From Larix kaempferi (Eukaryota > Streptophyta > Pinopsida > Pinales > Pinaceae), in NCBI GenBank assembly GCA_027924585.1, contig BSBM01000179.1, positions 10,412,501-10,476,500 of the forward strand: DNA of 64,000 bases. The letters are read 5' to 3'. Every line of letters starts with the position of its first letter. Positions within the stretch are counted from its first letter, which is position 1. The position numbers and the translations under genes are program-made. Below are positions 24,537-35,455 of this stretch, in pieces. Below the pieces are notes generated by a model. It was not told the origin of the DNA. It was given only the letters and a program-made list of their open reading frames with translations, and did no database searches.

Positions 24537-26181
24537 TGTTACCACTCAAAATGTACCTCGGGTTGTAAGAAGGTCATCTCAAGGTAGCCACAAAACCAAG
24601 CTTTAGGAAAGGAAGTTGGATTCTTTCTTTCCAGAGAGGGATCTCTGAATGATTGTGTTAACAAGGCCAGATATATCAACAAGAAATAAGATCGTATTGT
24701 TGTTGTTTTTGGTTGAAACAAGGAAAGTACACATTGGGGAATGGAGCCGAAATAAATATATATATCAATTTACAGTGCTATTGCATGGAAATTTATAACA
24801 AAGGCAAGGTAGCCATTCAATCACAGTCAAAATACTTTGGTCTGGTGGAAAAGAAGAAATGAGGAACAATCCATTAACATGAGCATCTAACAAGGATGAG
24901 TCCAATGTTAACTTCAGTGGAAAAGGTTTTGTGAATCTCTGAAATCCATAGACAGAGCACATATGTATGAATTTTTTACTATCAAACACTTATTTCAGAC
25001 AGGAAAGAAAACATCATGGAAGTAATAAAAGGAAATACATTCACATGCGAAAGGGAAAAACAGACTATGACATAAATGACACAGGAATCTTTGCAAACAT
25101 GCAAGCTTCAGCTCTATGATTTTGTTAAAGATAAGTCTCAAATTACAAAGCTTAATTCTCATGGGTTCCAATCCTTTTTTCATTGTATTCACTAGTTCTG
25201 ATACAATTGCTCCATGAGCTGAAACAAAACAAACTGCTAAAAATAGGCATAACTTCCTTTACATGTGTGATTCAATACTTATTAACTAGTAACTGATTCG
25301 AGAAAATAAACTAAATGCCTAAATGACTAATTCTTCAACAGTAAATTCTCCACGATCTTCAACATATTCATCCATGCATCATGTACTTGGATCTTCCATA
25401 TTTTTCTACTGTCCTCCATTGCTCCACAGATGGAAAATCTAAAGTGGCCAACTCCTTTAACAACACGTGCAATTCCACATGATCCCTGTATGAATAATTT
25501 TGCAAGTGTGCACATGCTTCCTTGAAAAAAAAGAACATTTCAAACTCATCTGCCAGCTTGTCAACCATAGATCTGAGTCGTATCCTCATCTTGACCGTCC
25601 AAAAGAGCAGTCACTACCAAATTTTGTAAATTTGAATTTTTTTTTCCCATGCATGTTGTATTAGTGAAACAAATAACCGTTGTAAATTAATTTCTCCACC
25701 AGATCTGAGCCATTGAAACATGTGGAGCCTACCCATTTTTGTTGATTTGAGAAGTTTGTTTATTCTTGCATGTTTAATCAATTAAATGTTTGATGGTCGT
25801 AGATTTGTTTTCATCTATTGATGTGACAGTCGATTTTCCTAGAAGTTAACATCATTCCGCCCATATCCAAAACCATTTAGACCGAGCATCTTACCTTTAC
25901 AAAATTGTTTGCAACCATTGATCTCCATTTCTATAGATCTACTCTCTTGATTTTTTTCTTCACATAACCTTGGGCGGATTTCATATTTTAATCTCATTTA
26001 CAAGTTCAAAACTCAGGACTTTTAATCTTTTCCATTCCAAACCTAGGAATAAACACTTCAAAACATTTTAGAATCTCATAAGCACTCCTCTAGGTCACAT
26101 GACTTCAAAATTTTAGACCTTACTCATCATTTTCACGGGCTTAAACCCTTCCAACTACTTAGCCCAAAAATAGTGCTAACA
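24537..26181 (-). repeat. 3' LTR of gypsy B
   Basis: 1,645 bp, aligned end to end with 35456-37102. Terminal inverted bases are TGTTA and TAACA. No clear purine tract is adjacent at 26,182. Confidence 0.9.
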
Positions 26182-26443
26182 GATGGCTCCAATTGGGGAT
26201 GCTATCCTCCATGTGAGGTAGAAAAGGACCCCATAGATCAGTGCCTGTCTTTCAAAAACCTCAAACTACTGTTTTTTCTTTTTTTCGTATATAAAAATAA
26301 AAATAAAGAAATAAAGAAAAATGGATACCCCTCCAGATCACAGAGCCTTCTCTTTGGGCTTCAAATCTCTTGGTTCGCCATCTGTATTGATTCAAATATA
26401 AATAAATATATACAATCTATGATACAAAATTTACCTTTTATTC

Positions 26444-26990
26444 CTAAGACAGGTGATGTCTTAGAAATCTTCCATTTACAGGGCCTCCTTTCAGCTGAGA
26501 CCTGTCCTCATGCTGTAAAATGAATGAATTTTCACCTCTATATGATGTAATGATGTATGGAACTATCCACATATGATCAAACTTCCCATGCTTGTCTTCC
26601 CTAGGAGCATCCCACTTTCGAACCAAATCATTAATCTAGAATTGTTCTTCCTTAAATTTCCTATCAAAAGTATTTTTCATTTTTTCCTGATGTACTTGTA
26701 CTTTATCATATGCATTATCCCTCATCTCATTCAACTCTATTATTTGATTGATCCTTATTTGCATATGATTTAGTTCATCTTCTTGCTCCTGCAACAATTT
26801 CATGACTGACAATCCCAAAGATGCTAGAAAAACAACTTCATCCCCATAAACTAACTGGAATGGTGGCATTCCAATTTCCCTTTTTGTGTTGATTCTATCA
26901 ACCCACAAAGCATATTTGAGCTTTGTATGTCAAGCCCTTTTGTTTTCTTCTAGCAATTTCTTAATTATTCTTAGCATAATTTTGTTGGAA
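26444..26990 (-). pseudogene. Gypsy B integrase, C-terminal half
   Basis: Continues the integrase cut at 29,874 by the nested element. Minus-strand motifs: TKREIGMPPFQLVYGDEVVF, typical of the region after the catalytic core, a charged helix, then YIITSYRGENSF and GGPVNGRFLRHH of the GPY-type C-terminus. Stops occur before position 26,908 and at about 26,634. The shared frame and order with the N-terminal half show that one gene was split by insertion. Confidence 0.9.
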
Positions 26991-26995
26991 GATTC

Positions 26996-27704
26996 TGTAA
27001 AATTAGTCATAGCATATCTAATGAACAAGTAAATCAATCACAACAGATGAACATAGGAAATATGGTGTAAAACTGTGCAAAACATGCATCAGTGCTCAAT
27101 ATCACCGGTAAGGGTGAATGATTACAATAGAATACAGTGACAATAACTGAGCAATTCGAATTTCCTAAGGAGGTCATTTGAATCACTGAATGGAGTAGCT
27201 TGAATCCAACTAGGAGTCCTCATCATCAATCAGTAGTGGTCATCAATGCACAAGAACCAGTCATCCAGGTGTCAATTTGAGTCTAACTGAGTGTAACATG
27301 TGTAACTGAAGTGTGTAGCACTGATATAGGGAAGTGGGCTCAGTGGAGGGCTCATGGGAGGCTAACTGAAGTTAGAACAAGTCATCTAGTCAATCTGGAG
27401 GTCCAACGGAAGTGAAACAGTCAGTCGGGAGTGAAACTAGCCTCAAATCAGGGAGAATCGGAGCTAACTGAGTGTAACTGAAGTGGAACTACAGTGGTAG
27501 GTGAAGAAGTGCACCCTTCTCTGGCAGTAGGTGAGAAGTGGGAGCCTTCCTAACTAGGAGGGTTGAAAGTATGATGTAAGAAGCTCCCGGGTGCTAGAAT
27601 AAGGTGGCTAAGGTGTTGGAGGCATCAACCTGGTGACTGGGATGCATGCAAACCCTAGAATTTGCATGCAAGGTCCTGAAAATGATGATGTGGATATCCG
27701 AACA
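26996..27704 (-). repeat. 3' LTR of nested element
   Basis: 709 bp. Lacks about 28 bp of a GCATGCAAACCCTA-type repeat present in the other copy near 29,790. Otherwise differs by scattered substitutions. Confidence 0.93.
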
Positions 27705-27866
27705 CCCCCCCTCAAGCTAGACTATGATGTGCAAAAAATAAATGATAGGGACCTGGTAACTGAGACCAAAGGTCACCCCAATACAATAATAATCCAAACT
27801 AATAACAGTCAATAAACCGAGGAAATGGGGAAAACCTCATGGGAAAAATAGCCCCCTCAAAATAGA

Positions 27867-28934
27867 CTATAGCACACCAAAAGATTTAACTGCTCCAAAA
27901 TCAAGTAGATATGTCTGCAGGTATATTACTCTTGGGAGTAAATGGATCATGTCCAAAAACATGTGCTTGAATTCTCCATCAGTGGATGCAAGCGAATGTG
28001 GAGACTTTAAGAACTTGCTCTTCATACCGAAAATCGTGAGAACAAATCTGAAAATATAAGGATGATCCTGGAACCTGTGATTCGAACCAAGTGAGGTAGG
28101 AATAGCTCCAATCGGATAAAATAGATCTTGAAACTTGAAATTCTTATCAATAGAAGTTAAATCAGCTCCAAAAATAGATGAATGGTTTCTTGAGATCTCC
28201 TTTGAACCAACAAGGGTGAGATCAAAACCAAAATCAACAAAGAGTGCATGAGAATTGAACTCAAGCGAATGGTAGTGCTCTTCATCTTCATTAAAAATCT
28301 GAGAAACTTTGCAAATGATAGAACATAAGTCTATAGGAGGCATGCAATCAAGGAGGGTGAATACTTCACCTCCAAAATCAGATTTTACCTCCAAAACTTC
28401 AAGTAGATCATTGTTCTACATGCCGGCAAACTCATGTGAAAGAGAGGATTCAAGAACCTCTTCAGAATCTAGAGTATGAGCTAGTTTATCTTGCTTAGAA
28501 TTCGAAATAGAAGACTTTGAGAGAGTGAGTTTTGAATCTACAGTTTCGTCTTCATCTTGAACAATTGTTGATGCCAACACATGATTGGAAAGAACACATA
28601 AGGAGATCTCACTGGGCTTGTTCTCCAAAAGGCTAGCATGATCCTCTTCTTCCTGCTTTCCAAATTCTCTGTCAAGTTGGACCCATAGATCACTTGGATT
28701 TTCAGCAGTATTACTGAGGTAGTGCATGCAAGGAGACATAGCAAGACACATTGCTCCAAAAGCTCTGTCACAATCATTGAGCCAATCATTCTCCTCTTCA
28801 TCAGAATCAAAATCTCTTGTATTACCAATGCACATATAAAAAAGACATTGTCTCTTCAAGAATGCAATCATCTTTGGTTTCCATTCATCATAATTAAATG
28901 GAGTAAGAATATTTTGTGAAGAAGAAGTCTCCAT
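27867..28934 (-). pseudogene. Gag-like protein with C-terminal 20-residue repeats (nested element)
   Basis: Starts at ATG 28934 and runs to 27867, broken by one stop at 28416-28418; about 350 residues. The N-terminus (LTPFNYDEWKPKMIAFLKR, later ENPSDLWVQLDREFGKQ) matches copia gag. After the stop comes LEVKSDFGGEVFTLLD, then four back-to-back 20-residue units starting FGFDLTLVGSKEISRN, FGADLTSIDKNFKF, IGAIPTSLGSNHRF and FRFVLTIFGMKSKF. I know of no family with this repeat. The same organisation is found at 43,381-44,865. No zinc knuckle, protease or pol follows. Confidence 0.8.
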
Positions 28935-29114
28935 CTTTGCATTAGCGAATGCACATGGAGGAAGTAAGAAACCTGCATATCACACACAAACAAACACTAT
29001 GTTTTCAGCCTTGCATGCACATGAGATTTTGCATGCCGCTGCTGAAATATATTGGTGAGCAAAGATTGCTCTCTCTTCATGTAGAACACCTATAGAAAAT
29101 AAATCTTGTCCCTG

Positions 29115-29131
29115 CCATGGCTCTGATACCA
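29115..29131 (-). other. Primer-binding site of nested element
   Basis: TGGTATCAGAGCCATGG directly abuts the 5' LTR (29132-29868) and matches the initiator-Met tRNA 3' end. Confidence 0.9.
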
Positions 29132-29868
29132 TGTAAAATTAGTCACAGCAGATCTAATGAACAAGTAAATCAATCACAACAGATGAACATAGAAAATATG
29201 GTGTAAAACTCTGCAAAACATGCATCAGTGCTCAATATCACCGGTAAGGGTGAATGATTACAATAGAATACAGTGACAATAACTGAGCAATTCGAATTTC
29301 CTAAGGAGGTCATTCGAATCACTGAATGGAGTAGCTTGACTCCAACTAGGAGTCCTCATCATCAATCAGTAGTGGTCATCAATGCATAAGAACCAGTCAT
29401 CCAGGTGTCAATCTAAGTCTAACTGAGTGTAACATGTGTAAATGAAGTGTGTAGCACTGATATAGGGAAATGGGCTCAGTGGAAGGCGAATGGGAGGCTA
29501 ACTGAAGTCAGAACAAGTCATCTAGTCAATCTGGAGGTCCAACGGAAGTGAAATAGTCAGTCGGGAGTGAAACTAGCCTCAAATCAGGGAGAATCGGAGC
29601 TAACTGAGTGTAACTGAAGTGGAACTGCAGTGGTAGGTGAAGAAGTGCGCCCTTCTCTGGCAGTAGGTGAGAATTGGGCGCCTTCCTGACTAGGAGGGAT
29701 GAAATTCTGATGTAAGAAGCTCCTGGGTGCTAGAATAAGGTGGCTAAGGTGCTGGAGGCATCAACCTGGTGACTGGGATGCATGCAAAATGCATGCAAAC
29801 CCTAGAATTTGCATGCAAACCCTAATTACATGCAAGGTCCTGAAAATGATGATGTGGATATCCAAACA
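29132..29868 (-). repeat. 5' LTR of nested element
   Basis: 737 bp. Ends adjacent to the PBS and begins TGTTTGGATATCC at 29868, abutting the GATTC duplication. Confidence 0.93.
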
Positions 29869-29873
29869 GATTC

Positions 29874-30386
29874 AACCAATCCATTTCCTTGTGGATAGTA
29901 TGTAGTTGAATGGTTCAAGTTGATGTGATATTTATGGCAAAAACTTATCATCTTCTTATATTTGAAGGAAGCTACACTATTTGTCACAATTCTCCCGGGA
30001 CATCCAAGCCTAGCCAAAATGTCGTTCTCAAGAAAGTCCATAATCACAACATCTGTTGTTCACCTTATGGGTATTGCTTCAATCCATTTTGTGAAGTAGT
30101 CTGTTGCTGTCAGAATCCACCTATGTTGTCCTGAAGAATTTGTATTAATTTCCCCAATGAAATCTGATCACCACTGCTGGAAGGGTGCCTCTACTGAAAC
30201 TGGTTTAAGAGGAAGTGGAACTAGATTCCTCTTACCATAAAAAATTTGGCACTGGTAACATGTAGTAGTCTCCTTATAAACATCAGAAAAAATAGTGGGC
30301 CAGTAAAAACCAACTCTCGGAATTTTGTTTGCTATCACTTTCCATGAGTGGTGCCCTCCACAATCTCCTTTATGGAATTCCTTCAT
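29874..30386 (-). pseudogene. Gypsy B integrase, N-terminal half
   Basis: Zinc-binding motif HKGDCGGHH through CYQCQ; first catalytic Asp in SDFIGE, preceded by a stop; the second site reads IVTNSVASF where TDNG is expected, so the catalytic Asp is lost; third site NGLVES, immediately before the nested insertion. Two in-frame stops. It continues at 26,990. Confidence 0.9.
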
Positions 30387-30392
30387 TGTATG

Positions 30393-31163
30393 CTAAGCTT
30401 CATTTTCCAATAGGCAATTTGACAACACACCACCAGGGTCTTTCCAATACAAGTATTGATTCATAATGCAGAACTTTGCATCCTTCAGTTTCACAGATCT
30501 AGCTCTTATTTTACTCAATCCTACATGAGATTGTAGATTTTGCAAAACATATACAATATCAGTGTACCATGGAGACAGATAAAAATATGGCTTTACCTGT
30601 ATCCCTGTATCAAGCTGGTTTGAATGATTGGACAAGATGTTAAGTTGTAAAGATTCACAATTAGAATATGTCATCATTTTGGCAAGTCCCTGTCCTTTAA
30701 TCAACTTAGTAGGCTTGATTTCAAGATTATACTCCAATAATACAACAATCCACTTTGCTCTCTTCCCTTTTGGATCCGGTTGGGTAAGAATTATCTTCAC
30801 CACATTACTTGGAACATATGCAACAATATGTGAATGAAGAATATACACTCTGAAATATTTCAAATATTTTACCAAAGCATAGGCCTGCTTTTCCATGATA
30901 TCATATTTTAACTCTCCATCTCACAATACCTTACTGAAAAACGCTATGGGCTACTCAACATTTTGATTGTTTTTCTGCAGTAGGACTCCAACTATGGTAT
31001 GCTCAGATGCATAAGAAAACACTAAGAAATATTTAGTGAAATATGGACTCACCAACACTAGGGCTTCAGTGATGGCCTTTTTAATATCTTTGAAGGACTT
31101 TCTAGCATCCAGTGTCCATTTTATTTCATTCCCTTTCTTCAACATGTTGGTAATATTCCTCAA
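30393..31163 (-). pseudogene. Gypsy B native RNase H, degenerate
   Basis: In the same frame as the reverse transcriptase. The position where Ty3 RNase H has its first Asp reads VFSYASEHTIVG. The Glu is retained in MEKQAYALVKYLK, and the later Asp position reads HIVAYVPS. Two of the catalytic acids are therefore missing, as known for Tat-lineage elements that gained a second RNase H. The segment after about 30,780 is the tether before integrase. Several stops. Confidence 0.8.
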
Positions 31164-31220
31164 TATTTCAGCAAAGCTAGGAATGGCTCTCCTCAGTAAA
31201 TTTACCTGTCCAATAAATGA

Positions 31221-32069
31221 CTACATTTCCTTCTTGCTCCTGGGCTCCTCAACCTTTAAAATTGCATTGACCCTTTTTGGATCAATTTTAATACCATCCT
31301 TTGAAATGATATGTCCAAGCAATTTTCCTTCTTCCAATGCAAAATTAGATTTCTTGGGATTTAGTGAAATACCATATTTTCTGCACTTCGTAAAGACTTT
31401 CTCCAAAATTTTGATATATTCTTTATCAGACCTAGAATAAACAGTGATATCATCCATGTAAACAACTACACATTTATCTTTCTCTTCTGCAAAAGCAATA
31501 TCCATAGCACGCTGAAATGTAGCCCCTGCATTCATCAATCCAAAGGGCATTTTGGCATACATGAATGTACCCCTTGGTGTAGTAAATGCAGTCTTCTCTT
31601 GGTCCTTAGGAAATACTTTAATATGTTTATAGCCTGAGAATCCATCCATGGTATAAATCCTTTCAAATCCTACTACCCTTTGCAGAATGTGCTCCATCTT
31701 TGGTAATGGGTAATTGTCTTTCAATGAAACTTTGTTGAGATTTCTGAAATCCATGCAACGTCTAATTTCACCATTTTTCTTTCTAATAGGCACAGAGTTG
31801 GCTACCCATTTTGAAAAACTCATAGTCACAATAATTTTAGCATTGAATAACTTTTTGATCTCTTTCGCTATCACAGGTAGCAACATGGGGTTTATTCTTC
31901 TCAACTTTTGTTTGAAAGGCTTTTCTCTAGGTTTTATTGGAATGCTATGTTGTATGATAGAGGTATCACACTCTTTCAGGTCTTCATAACTCCAAGAAAA
32001 TATATCTGTGTATTTCTTCATTAAATTGATATACTCTTCTTTTTCTTTTGCAGGTAATTTCTTAGACAA
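31221..32069 (-). pseudogene. Gypsy B reverse transcriptase
   Basis: About 280 residues open without a stop. Motifs in order: VPIRKKNGEIRRCMDFRNLN, YPLPKMEHIL, YTMDGFSGY (first catalytic Asp), FGLMNAGATFQRAMD, VVYMDDITVYS (YMDD active site), and LGHIISKDGI. TAG at 31221 truncates it just before the thumb-to-RNase H connection, probably in place of a Gln or similar codon. It would copy element RNA to DNA. It is the best preserved domain of element B. Confidence 0.93.
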
Positions 32070-32436
32070 TTTTACAACTCGTGGTGTTTCTTCAGTGCCT
32101 ATATTCTAATCTTGAACAACATTATCAACAAGTTTCACTTTAGGATCCTTAGCAACATCATTATGGTCAAACAATTTCTCTAGGGGAATCAGTCCTCTTG
32201 GAATAAAATTTCTCTTCATCTAAATTATGTCTTTTCCTCCCAACATATTTTTAAATTTTTTGTTTTTAGCTTTTTCATCTTTAGTTTGTTCATCATCTTG
32301 AAATTTCTCTAAATTTTCATTTTCTGTATCAATATAAGTATTTACAAATTCATGGACATTTCCAAAACTCTCTTTATATGCAGATCATCATCAAAAAATT
32401 TCCATTATTTGGAGTTGTATAGTATTGAGGGTTTAT

Positions 32437-32868
32437 TTACAACTTCAACTTTATATTTTTCTGAGAATAAATGGGAGTTTTAAAATTACTAGCAGTTGTA
32501 GCCAAAGAATCCGCTACTTGATTGTCCATTCTGGGGACCACTCTGATTTTATGTTCTGTAAAATAATTGCCAAACATGTCCCAGACTTCATTCTTGTATT
32601 CTCTCATTCTGGGATGTTTTGTTTGGTAACTATCATTTACCTGATTTACTACAAGTTCTGAATCCCCAAATACTTCTATTCTCTTTGCTCCCATACCCTT
32701 CAAAGCATGTAAACCCAGCAGCAGAGCCTCATACTCAGCCACATTATTAGTACACTCAAAAGTCAACTTATATGATAAAGCTTTAAACTCTCTGATTGGA
32801 GATATAATCCAAACACCTGCACTAGCCCCATTTTTACTTATGGACCCATCAAAATACATAGTCCACAA
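32437..32868 (-). pseudogene. Additional (archaeal/plant-type) RNase H of gypsy B
   Basis: A separate RNase H upstream of the reverse transcriptase and in frame with the protease, from which one stop (near 32,899) separates it. The catalytic acids are all visible: Asp in MYFDGSIS, Glu in NNVAEYEALL, Asp in FGDSELVV, Asp in NQVADSLA. The domain is about 140 residues, normal for the family. It would degrade the RNA strand during reverse transcription, replacing the broken native RNase H. A further frame change lies between it and the reverse transcriptase. Confidence 0.88.
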
Positions 32869-32898
32869 TCCTTCTTCATTTTGCTTCTTATCTAAGGC

Positions 32899-33684
32899 TT
32901 ATTGTCTTTTTACAAATTCCTTATCCTCCTTAAACTCAATCTGTAAAGGAACCTCAGGATCAGTGTGAGGGCCATCATTGAAAAATATAGAAGATCCCAA
33001 ATCAGTATCAACAACATAAATAGGATGATTTTTAGGTTTATCTTGATTGTTGACTACATAGGATAACCTCTTCTCTCTATATAACTTTTTGTTTCCTCCA
33101 AATAAAGGTATAGTGGCATACGACATATCCATTTGCAGAGTTCCTTTCAATTTTGATGCCCAAGATCTTGACAACAACATGCCAAACTTGGGAGGAATGC
33201 CAACTACTACAACATCTATCACAATGCTTTTAGCTGGAAGTTGTGCAAGGGTTACCACCATATCTTTTATCAACCCCAGACATCTGACCTTTCTAGAATC
33301 AAAAGAATACAGGTCTTTGTAATGCTTAGTAATCTCCAATCCCAGACTTTCCACTACTACCCTTGGCATTAGATTATGATATGCTCCAAAATCTAGCATG
33401 GCATTATGCAAAATCATATCATGGATATTCAAACTTAGATAAAAAGGAGGGACTTCCTCATCATCTGTATCTTCAATTTTAGGTCCAAAGACAATAGTGG
33501 GAGAGTCATTTGTTACTTCTAAAATATCTGGTAGATAATCACCTTCATTCTTAACCATTTTAGTGATTTCTTCTCCGTATTCATTGTTCCTTAACAATTC
33601 ATTAAAGGGAATAGAAATATTAATCTTTGATAACTCTGACTGTAGATTGAAGGATGAAATTGGTCTATCTACATCAATTGGCAC
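32899..33684 (-). pseudogene. Gypsy B aspartic protease region
   Basis: Contains MLDFGAYHNLMPRVVVESLG, the plant gypsy protease motif (Asp-Phe-Gly-Ala in place of Asp-Ser-Gly), and the later flap and strand region VVGIPPKFGMLLSRSW. About 262 residues are open to a stop at 32899. The shift from gag is between 33,716 and 33,684. Confidence 0.85.
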
Positions 33685-33715
33685 TGACTGTTTACTTTCT
33701 TTTGACTTTTGCTCT

Positions 33716-34910
33716 TTATTTTATGGATTTTTTCTGTATAGTAGTATCTTTCTGTTTTTCTTTTTGTTTTTCTAAATTTTGTTGGATATTGGAACACTGA
33801 TTTGGATTGGGATTTCCTTTATTTATTATTACATCATGACTTCTCAATTTCAATTTTTTTTTAAAATCATCAATGACATTTTGATACCCTCTCTGATATT
33901 GTTCTGAATCTAGCTCTGAAATAAAACTGTCATCTTCTTCAGTGAATAAATTATGTTCTTCCTCAGTTAAATATATTTCAAAATCAATATCATCAAAGTG
34001 ATGAATCTGGTTTTCCATTGGATCTTCTTCTCCCTCCTCATCAACCAAATTTTCTGGGAATGGTGGTCTTATTTGTTGATCTTCAGGGTTTCCTTGGTTT
34101 CTTTGAGGAAGAGGAGGTCTTCTAAAATTTGGATTTCTTACTTGATTTTGTTGCTCTTTGTTAGGTGTTCTATTATGTAGTTCCAACATGTCCATCAATA
34201 TCTCCATAGTTTTCATCATCATTTCAAATTTGACATCACTTGCAAAAGAATGGGAAGAGGTGGATGGTTGATTTTCTTGTTTTCTCGTATCTTCCTCTAC
34301 TCTATTTTTCAATTTTCCTGAAGCCATTAAGTTTGCCTCCACTTATAGAGCATATTTAAACATAGTAAGAAAACTGGTAGACTTTCTTTCTCTCAATAAT
34401 AATGCAAAATCACTTTCAAAGGCATCTGCATAATGAAGTTTAGCAGCACCTACCAAGGGTTTAATATCAGCAGGAATAGAATTGTATACCCTCATAAATC
34501 TGCTAGAAAATTCATGTACAGACTCAAAGCTCCCTTTCTTTAAATTGTTATATTTGTAAAGGGCTCTTCTTTGTGTCCCACCTATCCAAAAACAATGTTT
34601 GAAAAGCTTCAAAAGTAAGAATAGATGCTGATAGTAAATCCTTAAACCACCTTTTAGCTTCCCCAGACAAACTCTGTGCAAACAATCTCATCTTCGCATC
34701 ATCATGATCTACTTCTTCCAGTTCAATGAAATCCTTAAATCTATCCATATGTTGTATTGCTGTAAAATTTCCCTCTCCATCATATAAATAAATTCTCTGT
34801 GAATAATTTTGAGGGAGATCATGTAACAGTAGGCAAAGCCAAAGGTGTAAACCTGGCTGCCATTGGTCTAGGGGGGTTTTGAATAGCAGGCGGGCTATGA
34901 GGAGGAGCAT
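33716..34910 (-). pseudogene. Gypsy B gag
   Basis: The capsid-like segment MDRFKDFIELEEVDHDDAKM with SLSGEAKRWFKDLL and FQTLFLDRW matches the plant gypsy gag core. It shifts frame near 34,600 to RFMRVYNSIP, and meets TAA near 34,343 just before VEANLMASGKL. A Glu/Asp-rich tail follows. No CCHC knuckle is visible, common in Tat-type gag. Confidence 0.85.
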
Positions 34911-35455
34911 GAATAGGGTTTGTAGGTTGAAACTGAACAGTTTGAGGGGGAGAATTATTTCTTTCTAATTTTACAGTGTTTCACAAGTTATGCCACAAGG
35001 AATCTAGCAAGTATGATTCAAATCTATTGGGATTAATTTATGTTTGCTTTAAGTCTGATTTTGATTTTGATCTTAATAAAGACTTTCCAACATTTACTCC
35101 CAAATCCAAATCTTGAAAATCATAGAACTCTTCTTGAAATAAAGACCTTTTAGCATGAGAAGTACTAGATTTTTCTTTTCCACTCCTACGTCTAAATAGA
35201 TTCTCTGGGTTTTCCACACTTTGTAAAATTTCAGAATTAGGATTACCTCATGTGTGTGCCCTCCTGGAAGCCAGGATGTCTTCTGAAATCTTCTTTGAAA
35301 ATCAATGTGGAGTCGCCAAGGAAAATGTACAACCTTCTTCAAATGCAGAAATCTCGGTTTTCCCATAGAAATCTTTTCTTTATTGTAATCTTGAAATCTT
35401 TGTCATTTCCTCCCAGGGTTGATTTGAACTTTCATCCCCGGTAGAGGTATCAATA

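Larger units (their letters stand above)
26996..29868 (-). mobile_element. Short non-autonomous copia-like element nested in gypsy B
   Basis: 2,873 bp, flanked by perfect GATTC duplications (26991-26995 and 29869-29873). LTRs are 26996-27704 and 29132-29868. On the minus strand they begin TGTTTGGATATCC or TGTTCGGATATCC and end TTTTACA. The PBS TGGTATCAGAGCCATGG is at 29115-29131 and the polypurine tract TTGAGGGGGG at 27705-27714. The 1.4-kb interior holds one gag-like frame and no protease, integrase or reverse transcriptase. It is younger than its host, whose integrase it splits. Confidence 0.95.

Noticed and set aside
26182-26210. TGGCTCCAATTGGGGATGC as a plus-strand PBS next to the left LTR
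   Set aside because: All gypsy B genes read on the minus strand, so the PBS must be at the other LTR; this is probably chance or eroded 3' sequence.
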